From Progne subis subis (lineage: Eukaryota > Chordata > Aves > Passeriformes > Hirundinidae): a stretch of 64,000 nucleotides of DNA. The notes beneath the pieces are model-generated. The model was not told the DNA's origin. It ran no database searches and saw nothing but the letters and a program-made list of their open reading frames with translations. Shown here piece after piece: positions 8,499-20,264 of the stretch. A program made the position numbers and the translations under genes. Within the stretch, counting starts at the first letter, position 1, and each line of letters starts with the position of its first letter. Where the stretch lies: the NCBI GenBank assembly GCA_022316685.1, contig JAKJHU010000337.1, forward strand, positions 1-64,000, in the 5' to 3' direction.

Positions 8499-11400
8499 AG
8501 GGGCCCTGCCTCTAGCCAGGTAGAGGCTAGGGAAAACCGTGTTTTTTGGACTGTGTGGATTCGTTGGCCTGGCACATCAGAACCACAAAAATATGAGGCC
8601 TTAGTTGACACTGGTGCACAGTGCACATTACTCCCATCAAGACATGTGGGGGAAGAATCTGTTTCCATTGCTGGGGTGACAGGGGGTCACAAGATTTTAC
8701 TTTGGTGGAAGCTGATGTGAGCCTGACTGGAAATGAGTGGAAGAGACACCCTATTGTGACTGGCCCAGAGGCTCCGTGCATTTTGGGCATAGACTTCCTC
8801 CGGAATGGCTATTACAAAGACCCGAAGGGATTTAGGTGGGCATTCGGGATAGCAGCTGTAGAGACAGGAGATGTTAAGCAGTTGAATACCTTGCCTGGAC
8901 TATCAGAGAACCCATCTGCTGTAGGTCTTCTGAAGGTGGAAGAGCAACAAGTGCCAATTGCCACTTCAACAGTGCATCGCCGACAGTACAGAACAACTCG
9001 AGATGCTGTGATCCCCATCCACAAGATGATCCGTGAGCTGGAGACCAAGGGGTGGTCAGCAAAACCCACTCACCCTTCAACAGCCCCATCTGGCCTGTGC
9101 GCAAGTCTGACGGAGAATGGAGATTGACTGTGGACTACCGTGCCTTGAACGAAGTGACTCCACCATTGAGCGCTGCTGTGCCGGACATGCTGGAACTCCA
9201 GTACGAGCTGGAGTCCAAGGCAGCAAAATGGTACGCCACAATTGACATTGCTAACGCATTTTTCTCCATTCCTCTGGCTGCAGAATGCAGGCCTCAGTTT
9301 GCTTTCACCTGGAGGGGCGTGCAGTACACCTGGAACCGACTGCCCCAGGGGTGGAAACACAGCCCCACCATCTGCCATGGACTGATCCAGGCTGCACTGG
9401 AAAAGGGTGAGGCTCCGGAACATCTACAGTACATTGATGACATCATTGTGTGGGGAACACGGCAATGGAAGTGTTTGAGAAAGGAGAGAAGATCATCCAG
9501 ATTCTCCTGAAGGCTGGCTTTGCTATCAAGAAGAGCAAAGTTAAGGGACCTGCTCGAGAGATCCAGTTTCTAGGAATAAAGTGGCAAGATGGAAGGCGTC
9601 AGATTCCCACTGAAGTCATCAACAAAATCACAGCAATGTGTCCACCAACCAACAAAAAGGAAACACAAGCTTTCCTAGGCGCCATAGGTTTCTGGAGGAT
9701 GCACATTCCTGAGTACAGCCAGATTGTGAGCCCTCTCTACCTGGTCACCCGCAAGAAGAATGATTTCCACTGGGGCCCTGAACAGCAACAAGCCTTTGCC
9801 CAGATCAAGCAGGAGATCGCTCATGCAGTAGCCCTTGGCCCAGTCAGGACGGGACCAGATGTGAAGAACGTGCTCTACTCAGCAGCCGGGAACAATGGCC
9901 TGTCCTGGAGCCTTTGGCAGAAGGTGCCTGGGGAGACTCGGGGCCGACCACTGGGATTCTGGAGCCGAAGCTACAGAGGGTCCGAAGCCAACTACACTCC
10001 AACAGAGAAGGAAATCTTGGCCGCCTATGAAGGAATTCAAGCTGCCTCAGAAGTAGTAGGCACTGAAACACAACTCCTGCTGGCACCTCGACTACCAGTG
10101 CTGGGATGGATGTTCAAAGCAGAAGTACCCTCTACCCACCATGCCACCAATGCCACATGGAGCAAATGGATTGCCCTCATCACTCAGCGCGCCCGCATTG
10201 GAAACCCAAATCGCCCTGGGATTCTGGAAATAATTACAAACTGGCCGGAAGGTGAAAACTTTGGTCTCATGGATGAAGAGGAGCAGGAACAAGTGACACG
10301 TGCTGAAGAAGCTCCACCATACAACCAACTGCCAGCAGAAGAAACTTGCTACGCTCTTTTCACTGACGGTTCCTGCCGCATCGTAGGGATGAAACGAAAG
10401 TGGAAAGCAGCCGTATGGAGCCCCACACGACAGGTTGCACAAGCCACTGAAGGAGAAGGTGGGTCAAGCCAACTTGCTGAACTCAAAGCTGTTCAACTGG
10501 CCCTGGACATTGCTGAAAGAGAGAAGTGGCCAAAGCTCTACCTCTACACTGATTCGTGGATGGTAGCTAATGCTCTGTGGGGATGGCTGGAGAAGTGGAA
10601 AAAGGCCAATTGGCAGCGCAGGGGAAAGCCAATCTGGGCTGCAGATGAGTGGAAGGACATTGCCACTCGGGTAGAGAAGCTACCTGTCAAAGTCCGTCAT
10701 GTAGATGCCCATGTCCCCAAGAGTCGGGCTAATGAGGAGCACCGAAACAACGAGCAGGTAGATCAAGCTGCAAAGATAGAGGTGTCAAAGATAGACTTAG
10801 ATTGGCAACACAAGGGAGAGTTGTTCCTAGCTCGATGGGCCCATGATGCCTCAGGTCACCAGGGCAGAGATGCCACCTATAAGTGGGCACGAGACCGAGG
10901 GGTGGATCTAACCATGGACAGTATTTCTCAGGTTATCCATGACTGTGAGACGTGTGCTGCCATCAAACAGGCCAAGCGGGTGAAGCCCCTATGGTATGGC
11001 GGGCGATGGTCCAAGTATAAGTATGGGGAAGCCTGGCAGATTGACTACATCACCCTTCCCCAAACCCGCCAAGGCAAGCGCTATGTGCTGACCATGGTGG
11101 AAGCCACCACTGGATGGCTGGAGACCTACCCTGTGCCTCACGCTACTGCCCGGAACACCATCCTGGGCCTTGAAAAGCAAGTTCTTTGGAGGCATGGTAC
11201 CCCTGAGAGGATTGAGTCAGACAATGGAACTCATTTCAAGAACAGCCTCATCAACAACTGGGCTAGGGAACATGGCATTGAGTGGGTGTACCATATCCCC
11301 TATCATGCACCAGCTTCAGGGAAGGTAGAAAGATACAATGGACTGCTAAAAACCACCCTGAAAGCACTGGGTGGGGGATCATTCAAAAATTGGGAGCAGC

Positions 11401-11621
11401 ATCTAGCAAAGGCCACCTGGTTAGTTAACACCCGAGGTTCCACCAACCGAGCAGGCCCTGCCCAATCTGAGCCCCTACATACAGTAGATGGAGAGAAAGT
11501 CCCAGTAGTACATGTAAGAGGTTTGTTAGGGAAGACAGTTTGGATCAATCTGCTTCAAGTACAGAGGATCCCATCCGTGGGATTGTCTTTGCTCAGGGGC
11601 CAGGCTGCACATGGTGGGTAA
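8499..11621 (+). pseudogene. pol: ERV-L pol: protease, RT, RNase H, integrase
   Basis: Continues in frame after the gag UAG. The aspartic protease has LVDTGAQCTLLP (8,601 onward) and ILGIDFL. Reverse transcriptase has WPVRKSDGEWRLTVDYRALN, LPQGWKHSPTICHG and the catalytic YIDD near 9,431. RNase H has LFTDGSC, YTDSWMVANALWGW and HVDAHV. Integrase has an HHCC zinc domain (H-x3-H, then CETCAA) and the D-D-E core: QIDYITLP, ESDNGTHF and APASGKVERYNG. From 9,450 to the stop at 11,621 it is one open frame of 723 codons covering late RT to the integrase end. Three frame changes lie upstream, near 8,682, 9,050 and 9,455, each in or next to a run of four or more G, which raises the possibility of sequence error. 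Confidence 0.9.
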
Positions 11622-11810
11622 TGCAGAAAGATGGAACCACACGATGTGTACCCCAGGGAGATTTGATTGTTGGGTGAGAACCGTGTGTAATTATCATTGT
11701 GTGCTGAATAGTACTGCCACTGTATGTAGCTGTATATTGCATATTGTTTTTATATAGATGTATGTGTGTGTAGAGCTAGAGTATATATAGTTTTAGTAAA
11801 TTGACAATAT

Positions 11811-11827
11811 GGGGATAAGGGGTGGAA
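11811..11827 (+). promoter_or_regulatory. polypurine tract of the ERV-L provirus
   Basis: GGGGATAAGGGGTGGAA lies immediately before the 3' LTR start, where plus-strand DNA synthesis is primed in retroviruses. Confidence 0.8.
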
Positions 11828-12486
11828 TGTCCTAGGGTAACTTTATGATGCTTGTATCCCCAATCGTCTGTTCTGTTTGGCTCTGTATATTGAGTCCTGT
11901 GCCTTTAAGACTGGTTCTAAGAGCAAGGAGAAGCGCGGAGTTTGTTTTGAGAAAACTGCCTGACTCCTCCACATTCTTCTCCGGACGGTGTTCGGCGGAG
12001 GCTTGGAGAGACTGCAGGACAGAGATCTTTTTGCTTTTAGTTAGTTTCAGCTAGCTAGGGCAGAGAAGTTCCCTGGACTGTTTTTTTTTTCTTTTTCTTT
12101 TTTTGAACTGTTTAAACCTGCTCTGGACTGAAAACCCAGGGGAGCACTGGGGGCTGCACCTGCGGCCCACCGGGGCCTGGAGCTCGGCATTTTCCAGCAG
12201 CGCCGGAGGGACTGGGACTGAGGAGAGACTGAGAGAGAGCCGAGCTCCACCCACGGCAAGGACTTTCTCAATTTGCCATCTCACTTCAGAACGAGAGGTT
12301 TTATTGTTTCATATTATTCATTCTTTATACTTGTATGCACTTTATTTGTTTAGTAAAATAGTTTTTTCCACTTTTCTCCACAAAGGTTTTTTTTTCGACT
12401 GGTTGGAGGGAGGGGCCACTTGGGTTTGCTTCCCAGAGGGATCCTATACAGGGGTTTTCCCCCAAATTTGTCTCCAAACCAGGACA
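11828..12486 (+). repeat. 3' LTR of the ERV-L provirus (659 bp)
   Basis: Direct repeat of 5,914-6,571, ending CCAAACCAGGACA. The following sequence is minus-strand gag of a different, class I ERV, which is interrupted at this point. Confidence 0.93.
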
Positions 12487-13151
12487 CACTGTCACTACTA
12501 GGCAATGGTGGGTAAAACCTTGATGGTTCCCTTGATCTCGGAGTTGGTGGGGAGGGTTCTACCTCAATCGCCGTTCTTCCGAAGGCAGATGAAGTAGGGG
12601 AGGCTAAAACTGATGAGGGTTCTGATTTTATTCCCTCCCTTACCCTCCCTCCCTCCTGTTTCCTAGGGGGTGGTAAAAGTGGCTCTACTGCTTCTTGTTC
12701 TAGGACCTCTGCTGAATACACTTTATTGGGATGTGAACACCTCTGATTTATGAACATGTGCTACAGCACCTTTTAGGCTTTCCTTTGTTAGCTTTATTAT
12801 CCCTTTCAAGAGCTAATATCAAGGGGTCAGATGGTGGTCTGATCCCACAATCCCTTTGCCACTCAGGGTGATTTCGGAGACTGAAAAACATTCAGCATAA
12901 GTCACTTCTTGCCACTTTTGCTCACGCCGAAGAAAAAGCATCAACTGTAATAATGTATCATAGTCCAGTGTACCATTTACTGGCCACTTTACCCCTTCAT
13001 CAAGTCTATATAATGGCCACCATTGTGTACAAAACTTAACAAGCTCCTTCTTGGTTTCAGTACCACCATAACCCACCAGTTCCTTCCAATGTGATAAAAT
13101 ACACCCTAAAGAGCTTCCTCTGGGAATCTCCTTGCTCTCATTTGCCCCCAT
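12487..13151 (-). pseudogene. gag: class I ERV gag: matrix and proline-rich region, truncated
   Basis: Starts at 13,151 with MGANESKEIP, an N-myristoylation-type start (Gly2, Ser6). The matrix domain contains LGCILSHWKEL, FCTQWWPLYRLD and LLQLMLFLRREQKWQEV, which are typical of gammaretroviral matrix proteins. After a stop or frame change near 12,819, a proline-rich stretch follows on minus (12,757 to 12,490) with LLPPPRK and FYPPLP; the second resembles a late-domain motif. Capsid and nucleocapsid are absent because the gene is cut at 12,487. Confidence 0.82.
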
Positions 13152-14711
13152 GTTTAAAATCCTCTTCTTTCCAACACCTTTTTACCTTCTAAAAATTAGT
13201 TACAACCTTTGACACAGGGTAGCAATGTTCTTTTAGGATAAGGCTCAGGACAGCAGCTGTTGGAAAAAAAATATGGTTATTCTACAAGGGAGAGAACTCC
13301 TTTATTCAATAGAAAAGGAAAAGGATGCAGTTAGGCAGTTCACTCAAATTGCTGGTTATTAATCACTTATCAGACCAAGTCCTCTGTTATGCCTTGCCTT
13401 AGATATATTATTATTCTCAACACCAAAATCTCTCAGCTACTCCAGCCAAGCTGAACACAAGCTCTGGATTCTCTGCTTTCAGCACACAACCAAAACTACT
13501 AAACCAGGTTTTTTTTGGTTGTTTTTTTTTTTTTTAATTTGTTTGTTTGTTTGTTTGTTTGTTTGTTTGTTTTTGTGGTTTTTTTGTTTTGTTTTTTTTT
13601 CCCCTCTCACAAAAACCTAACTCCAAACACCAACAATTTTAAGTTTACAAAACCCAGGGGTCCCTAGCGACCCTGAGCACACTCAACCAAAGGTTTTAAC
13701 AAGGTCTCGACAAAATCCTAGGGATTTCAGCTGAGACTCCACACAAATCTCTCTCTTATGACAAAAAGAAGAGCAGGGGGGGTGGTAACCCCGATCCCAC
13801 ACTGTCTCTTTGCCCCTTTGTGGTTAGGGATTACAAGACCAAAATTTTAAAATATTACCACGCACTCTAGCAATGGCAAACCTCACAAACAAACAAAAAT
13901 TTCTCTTCTTAACCTCAACACGCACTCGCCAAAAGCTTTCCGGGTCTTACAGAGAGCCAAAAGTCATGACCCGAGGCTACAAAGCCTGAATTCCCCTCTG
14001 GTTACTGGGGAAACAAATCACCCCTAATGATTATGCCAATCACTCCCTTTAACTCACACAGGCTAGTAACACACTTCAAATCACATAAATCATCTCACAA
14101 ACGCAACACGCATGGTGCACCAATAATTCTTCCACAGCCTAGACACACAAACCCAGAAAACACAAATCTGTGCACACTACACACACACACAGACACACTC
14201 GGTGCGCACGGAGCCGCAATCAGGATTTTCTGCGACCCACGACGGGACCCTTTGCATCTTAAAACTCAGGCTAGCCACTCGAATTATGGATGACCAAGGT
14301 ACCTTTAAACCACAAACTGACAACAAAACCGGTTATCTATTGCCGCTGTTGCCCCCACCACGGGACACAGATTATCAAGGCACAACAAAAACCGGTTGCT
14401 GCTCCCCACCACGGGACACAGGTTACCAAACCAATCCAAGCCAAACCAGGCTCTGCAGAGCAACCAAGGCATGCGTTGTGCACGAGACGTCTCTCAGTGT
14501 CTTACCAACCGCCTATACCAAAAAGGTACCTATTTTCAAGTATAAACATACCTTTTGTCCGTAATTCCAGCAGGTTCTGGTCTTTCCCCGGGTATTCAGC
14601 GGGAGCCCAGGAGCCGTCTTCCCAGAAAATTCCAGGTGGGCGCCCAGAGGGGTCCTGGACCCCACTGGCCCCATGGCCAGAGAGAGCAGTCTCCTGGCTG
14701 GCTCGCCAAAA
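13152..14711 (-). other. long leader of the minus-strand class I ERV
   Basis: 1.56 kb between the LTR end and the gag start. It contains a T/G-rich low-complexity tract with TTTG units at about 13,510-13,600, a CA-rich patch near 14,180-14,205 and two copies of an ACCACGGGACACAG block near 14,358 and 14,409. Next to the LTR end, TGGCGAGCC (minus strand, near 14,708) is where a primer-binding site belongs; the tRNA is not assigned. No convincing coding sequence was seen. Confidence 0.6.
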
Positions 14712-15200
14712 TGACTTATTAAAGAAAACAGGGTATTGATCTAGTATCGATACCCAACTGTGACGGACAAAACTCTCTAACAGTTTAAAGTTAGAAACTG
14801 TATGTTTATTACGGCGCTGGACAGTGTGCGGGATAGCTCCCAAATACACACCGCAATTTACAGGTGATCACAGAGTCCTTTTATTTACAAAAGCATTGAA
14901 TACCCAAAATACAAATGCATATTCATAACTCTGGTACATCCCATTCCCCTCTTCGTATGGTAATTAGCTCAAAAGCCTTTAAGCATGCGTAGTTTGTTCC
15001 TTGAAATGGGTCGGTGGTCCTTTTCATGGGGAGGGGTCACCAAAATGAGGAAGTAAAGAAGTCTTCCTCGTTCTGACCTTTCTACCTTTTCAATGCAAAT
15101 GTGATAAATGAACCCTTGGTAGGACTCCCACTTCATGTCTTCATGACCGTTCAATGAGTTTCTGGGCAGAGGAGGCCTACAATTGTCTTATGTTCCTAAA
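14712..15200 (-). repeat. LTR of the class I ERV, minus orientation
   Basis: Reverse complement closely matches 19,770-20,264: AGGCCTCCTCTGCCCAGAAA, the TCATTTTGG block, the CTCTGTGATCACCTGTAAA block, a poly(A) region and the end TTAATAAGTCA. The U3 boundary is not defined because the two copies stop matching above about 15,200. Confidence 0.85.
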
Positions 15201-15430
15201 AGCTATTCATCAGTTTCAATATTCTTCATCACAAACCCAGCTAACCAAACAAAGTTGACAAGTAATCAGTTATTCTAATATGGAAGAGTGATCCCAAACT
15301 CAATTTCTCTTAGTTAATTACTAACTTTTAATTTCAGCAAAGCCTACCTATCTACTTTAGTTAATTTCAGCAAAACTTGTCTCTAACTAAAATCTTAACC
15401 CTTCTAAAAATCCTTAGTTCTCTAAAGTTC
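15201..15430. other. junction between oppositely oriented ERV parts
   Basis: AT-rich, with two near copies of a TTAATTTCAGCAAA block. It may contain the rest of the minus-strand U3. No gene was seen. Confidence 0.45.
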
Positions 15431-16742
15431 ATGTCTCAATTTTAGAGATTTTAGAGGCATTAAAACTACCTGAAGAAATAGCTATAGTACACATCAAGGG
15501 ACACCAAAGAGGAGTGACCCTAGAAATTAGAGAAAATAATTTAGCAGATCAGGAAGCTAAGGATACAGCAGAAAATGGAGCTGAAAGAGTTAGGTTAATA
15601 TTAACTCCAAATGAGGAAAAATTGGAAATCCCAAAGTTTAGTGAAGCAGAGAAAAAAAAATTAAACAAGATAGGAGGAGAACAGGCTGAATCAGGGAAAT
15701 GGAAACTTCCTAATGGAAGGCAATTACTTAATAAAATACTGGCTAGAAAAATATTAGAAGATATGCATCCGAAAACCCACTGGGGTACTCAGGCTTTGTG
15801 TGATCATTTTTTAAGGACTATGGATGCATTGGGATTTTTGGAGTAGCAAAGCAAGTAACTGAAAAATATTAATTGCCAAAGGATAAACAAAAAGGTGATG
15901 AGAAAAACAACATTAAGAGGCTGTGAGTTAGCTCTTCGACCATTTCAAAGTATCCAAGTAGATTTTACTGATCTTCCTCAAGTACAAAGTGGAAGTATTT
16001 ATTAGTAATGACAGACCATCTAACTCATTGGGTAGAAGCAGTTCCCACTACCAAGGCCTCAGCCAACATGGTAAGTAAGACCCTTTTAGACAGATTATTC
16101 CCTACAGAATGGTTAATAGAATAGACACAGACAGAGGAACGCATTTTACGTCAAAAGTGTTACAACAATAATTCAATCTTAGGGATAAAATGGGAGCTGC
16201 ATACCCCATGGCATCCACAGAGTTCTGGTCGTGTAGAAAGGATGAACCAGACTTTAAAGAGAACTTTGACCAAATTAATAGTTGAAACCCAATGTCATGG
16301 GTACAATGCCTACCTTTGGCCTTATTGAGGATCCGAACACAACCCAGGTCAGACCTGGGAGTGTCACCCTATGAAATGATGTTTGAGTTACCCTTTTTAA
16401 CCACCCAACATGAAAATGCTACCTATGAGGTAGGGGAAATGAGTTAAAAGATACGTTAACACCATTGCAAAAACTCTTGAAAACTTATGGTTGAAAGGAA
16501 TAATCCCTCAAACCACACCTTTAGACTTAAAATCCATAATGTTCATCCAGGGGAATGGGTGCTAGTAAAAACCTGGAAAGAACAATCTTTAACTCCTCAA
16601 TGGGAAGGTCCTTTTCAGGTATTGCTGATGACCAAGGCTGCATCTGACCAAGGAACGAGGGTGGATCCACGCCAGCAGAATCAAAGGACCTGTGGATGAA
16701 CCTAAGGAGTGGACATTGCATCTGAACCGGGTGATACAAAAC
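15430..16742 (+). pseudogene. pol: class I ERV pol: RNase H end and integrase
   Basis: Begins with the RNase H C-terminus (VHIKGHQRG, then a NNLADQEAK motif), followed by the integrase zinc domain (MHPKTHWGTQALCDHF, near 15,766). The catalytic core appears as QVDFTDLPQVQ near 15,955, a degraded second block near 16,130, and [16 protein letters not shown] with the catalytic Glu near 16,210. The C-terminal domain at 16,487-16,740 has PGEWVLVKTWKEQSLTPQWEGPF. Several stops and frame changes break it, for example near 15,845, 16,120 and 16,640. Protease and reverse transcriptase are missing. Confidence 0.85.
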
Positions 16743-16769
16743 TGACTCTTAAACGGGGACTGGGTGGTA

Positions 16770-17324
16770 ATGAACTGGGAAGATCCAAATGGTCCAAGAA
16801 ACATACCCAGGATCACACCTAATTGGGAGATAAGGCCAAGCTTATATCAGTGGTTTCAAGTACCACTGGACAAGCTTTGAGATGCCTCTGATACCCTCCT
16901 GGGGAGAATACTTCCACTCCAAACAGGAGGATCAGGACTGTTTCGGACAGAGAACTCTTGTATTCACGCCTTAGCCTGTGATTTATGCAAGGAGGAAGAG
17001 GAGTTGCAACTTCCATCAGTGCCAGACCAAATTCCCTGTTTGATCCACCCAAATACCAGACATGCTAGCTGGGTTAAATGTAAATGTTTAGATTGTGGGA
17101 AGAATTGTATTGTAGTTCACACAATCGGCACTCGTTGCAGGAAGTGTCAAGGGCCAAATCGATCTCCTATCCAGGCAGAATTCGAAGAAACTGAAATAAT
17201 AACTTTGTTTTGTGGATGGGAATTATTAGTGCCTGTTGAATGGGAGATACCTGAAGAACAGTGGGAAACGACAGTTAAGGAGCGTCAGAAACGATTTGTC
17301 TGGAAATTAGCTAAGAGGAAGTGA
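16770..17324 (+). CDS. Cys-rich accessory-like frame between pol and env
   Basis: 184 codons from ATG 16,770 to the stop at 17,324, open except for one TGA at 16,878-16,880. It lies 30 bases after the integrase end and just before env. The N-terminal third is Trp/Pro-rich (NWEDPNGPRNIP). The middle has three paired-cysteine knuckles (CDLC; CKCLDC; CRKC) with nearby histidines, suggesting metal binding. The C-terminus is acidic, then basic (WKLAKRK). I do not recognise the family. It is not an envelope signal peptide and is not the integrase C-terminal domain, which ends upstream. A retroviral accessory product is an inference from position and length; chance openness in a decayed element is possible but less likely at this length. 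Confidence 0.5.
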
Positions 17325-17392
17325 CAAGGAAATAGAGGGCAAGACCAGATTGGCCTCTGTATTCACCACCAAGAAGATCAAATACACCTGCT

Positions 17393-19200
17393 GTGGGTTG
17401 CAACCCCATAGGCATGGGAGGTGGGAGTATAAGCCATACTGGACCTCTGTTACTCCTTTTTCTGTCACTCAATTTTGTCTTCTCCCTTTTGGGATATCGA
17501 CAAGGCCATTGCTACAGATGTTACCAAAAGCTGTACATGGAAAGACACCGAGGTTCTTTTTTCATTCTCACACTCATGTCAACAGCCACTGTTATAACCC
17601 ATCCAAATCAGGCAATTGCATACATAAAGGGAAAAAGTACTGGATTGCAGAGAACTTAGGAACAAGTGGTAGCAGGATGGGAAGTCAGTGCCCAAAAGAG
17701 GAGAGATGGATTTGTTTTACCTACATTACTGGGCACAAAGCACAGGATTTAGTAAAAGAGCAATTGATAAGCAAAAAGGCTAAGTCAGTACAACCACCTA
17801 AACCTGTGCCAATTTCGATCAACGATTTGTATACCAAACTTGAACAGCAATTAGAAAAAGAAATAGATATCTCAAGGATGGGTAAAAATCAGTTTGTAGA
17901 ATTGGGGGAAAGAATAAGTAAGGAACTTAACATAACCAATTGTTGGGTCTGTGGAGGGGCTTTGATGTCAGAAGAATGGCCATGGAAAGGCAGCAGCTTA
18001 GGCCCAATTGAGCTTCTAAAATGGAACCAAGCAAGTACAAGTGGAGAAAACAGACCAGAAGGGTGGATTTTAAGCTCAACAGTGATAGGGGAAGAATGTC
18101 TCTGGCGCACTGGGAAAAGGTTCCTTCATGAAGTAGGAAAAACACCCTGTAAAAGATATAAGGTTAGTAATGGAACTTCTGTATGGTGGGCCCCAGAAGA
18201 ACCAAGTGCGTATTAGACACAAGAAAAAGCAAAAAAAGTGAATTTTAAGCATGATAATAAAAGAAAACTTTTTCAATGTAATGATACAGGTAAAAATCCT
18301 TACTATGGCATCCTGGAAATTTCCAAATTTTGGGAGAATATAGATCAACAAAAATTTAACTATTGGAAAGCTCCAGATGGCTTATTTTGGATATGTGGAA
18401 AAAGAGCATACCCAAAACTCCCCTCCCAGTGGAAAGGGAGCTGCACTCTGGAAATTATACAGCCAGGATTTTTTCTTTTACCAGGACCTGATGGGGATCA
18501 ATTAGGGATACCAGTTTATGAGGATCTAAAGAGAAACAAAAGAGAATTGATTGGAGGATTCCAAAAATGGGGAGATGAGGAATGGCCCCCTGAACGCATA
18601 CTGGAAACATATGGGCCAGCCACCTGGGCACAAGATGGGAGTTGGGGATATCGAACCCCAATTTATATGCTAAATTGTATTATAAGATTTCAAGCCACTG
18701 TAGAGATAATAACGAACAAAACTGGTCAGGCAATGGAATTAATATCAAGGCAACAAACCCAAACAAGAGCGGCTGTGTAGCAGAATAGGTTGGCTTTAGA
18801 CTATCTATTAGCTGAAGAAGGGGGTGTTTGTGGAAAGTTCAATACATCAGATTGTTGTTTAAAAATAGACGACAATGGAGATGCCGTCCTGGACATAGTC
18901 AACGATATCAGAAAAATGGCCCAGGTCCCACTTCAAAAGTGGGAATCAATGCTAAATACTAGCTGGTGGGATAATGTGTTGGGAGTAGAATGGTGGAAAG
19001 TTAGGCTTCTTCCTTTTATGTGCACAAGGCAAGCAATTATCGGACATTGACCAAAAGTTGCCTACAACAACAACACCACAAAGGATTATGGTGTTAAAGA
19101 AACAAAATAATATAGAAGACCCCTTCAAAGAAGCGAGATTGATTTGTGAAAAAAATGAGCGAATAATGAAGGCTAGAAAACAATGAATATTGCTCAAGCC
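17393..19200 (+). pseudogene. env: class I ERV env, frameshifted
   Basis: Signal-peptide-like hydrophobic run GPLLLLFLSLNFVFSLLG at the start (frame of 17,393), then surface subunit in another frame to 18,216, with a Cys-containing NCWVCGG block (a CxxC motif). After a stop at 18,214 the frame resumes at 18,238, with WICGKRAYPKLPSQWKGSC, a basic RNKRE cleavage-like site near 18,532, and [19 protein letters not shown]. The transmembrane subunit follows an ALDYLLAEEGG segment and has a C-x6-CC motif (CGKFNTSDCC). The membrane anchor expected further on is not open. The protein could not be made as one chain here. It is related to the env on minus at 27,981-30,148. Confidence 0.85.
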
Positions 19201-19769
19201 AAATTAATTATAAAAAGAAAGGATGAGGATTGTGAAAAATGCATATTATATGGCTCTATGCAAGATATTTACTATATGTATTATGTTGTATTGATTGTTA
19301 ATGTTGTATTAATATTTTGATAGTATGGTAAATGTAGTTTTGTAGTTAAAATGTAGTTTTTATATGACAACCACAGGAAAACGTAAATCTTTCAGAGAAA
19401 AAAAGAATTTACTACTTCCTTATCAGAAGAGACCAACTTCTCCTGCCTTGCTCAGCCCTGAAGACGCCATAGAAATTAAAGGAAAAAAGTGACACTAACC
19501 AGAGACAATTCTTTGTTTGAATGAAATTTATGCATCATGTATGAAATATATGAATATTTAACAGGCTATTGCTTTTAAGGGATAATCCTTTGTTAACGGG
19601 GGTCCTTCTTCAGAGCTTTTTTGCTTGGGGAGGCACCCAGATGTCTGTAACTTTGTTTTTATTGTCTCGTATTGTCCTAACCTTAATTGTTCAATTTTTT
19701 ACTCTAATTATACTTTTATAACCATCTTATTTACTATTAAACTTTCAAAAATTTAAAAACAAGTGATTA
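19201..19769 (+). other. env-LTR interval / possible U3, no gene
   Basis: AT-rich sequence with no coding signal. It probably includes the 5' part of the LTR U3, but it does not match the corresponding side of the minus-strand LTR. Confidence 0.5.
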
Positions 19770-20264
19770 GCATTTTTCAGAAGGAATATAAGACTTGTAG
19801 GCCTCCTCTGCCCAGAAACCCATTGAACAGTGATGAAGACAGGAAATAGGAGTCCTACCAAGGGTTCATTTATCACATTTGCATTGAAAAGGTAGAAAGG
19901 TCAGAAAGAGGAAGACTTCTTTACTTCCTCATTTTGGGGATCCCTCCCCAAGAAAAGGACCACCGACCATTTCAAGAACAAACTATGCATGCTTAATAGC
20001 TTTTGAGTAATTACCATACAAAGCGGGGAATGGGATGTACCAGAGTTATGAATATGCATTTGTGGTTTGGGTATTTAATACTTTTGTAAATAAAAGGACT
20101 CTGTGATCACCTGTAAACTGCGGTGTGAATTTGGGAGCTATCCCGCACGCTGCCCGGTGTTGTAATAAACATACACTTTCTAACTTTAAACTGTTAGAGA
20201 GGTTTTGTCCGTCACAGTTGGGTATCGATACTAGATCAGTACTCACATTTTCCTTAATAAGTCA
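19770..20264 (+). repeat. 3' LTR of the class I ERV, plus orientation
   Basis: Inverse counterpart of 14,712-15,200. It contains AATAAA at 20,164-20,169 and ends TTAATAAGTCA. The shared part is about 490 bp. Confidence 0.85.

Larger units (their letters stand above)
5914..12486 (+). mobile_element. ERV-L-like (class III) provirus with two LTRs, gag and pol
   Basis: A 6.57-kb provirus bounded by LTRs that begin TGTCCTAGG and end AGGACA. In order it has: 5' LTR, primer-binding site, leader, gag, an in-frame UAG, protease, reverse transcriptase, RNase H, integrase, polypurine tract and 3' LTR. There is no envelope gene, and only about 200 bases separate the integrase stop from the 3' LTR, as is usual for ERV-L elements. 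The LTRs differ at only a handful of positions, mostly homopolymer lengths, so insertion was recent. The bases flanking the two ends (TCCAG before, CACTG after) do not form a target-site duplication. Class assignment is by the pol motifs, the primer site and the missing env. Confidence 0.88.
12487..15200 (-). mobile_element. 5' part of a class I (gamma-like) ERV
   Basis: Read on minus from about 15,200: LTR, primer-site region, a 1.5-kb leader, the gag matrix domain, then a proline-rich gag segment cut off at 12,487 by the ERV-L 3' LTR. The remaining gag is not found on the other side of the ERV-L element, where 5,254-5,913 is minisatellite. Sequence was therefore lost or exchanged at this junction. 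Confidence 0.8.
15430..20264 (+). mobile_element. 3' part of a class I ERV: pol end, accessory frame, env, LTR
   Basis: Starts inside RNase H and runs through integrase, a Cys-rich open frame, env and a 3' LTR. The LTR is the same family as the minus-strand LTR at 14,712-15,200, so the two parts may come from one provirus rearranged by inversion, or from two insertions of one family. Confidence 0.82.
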
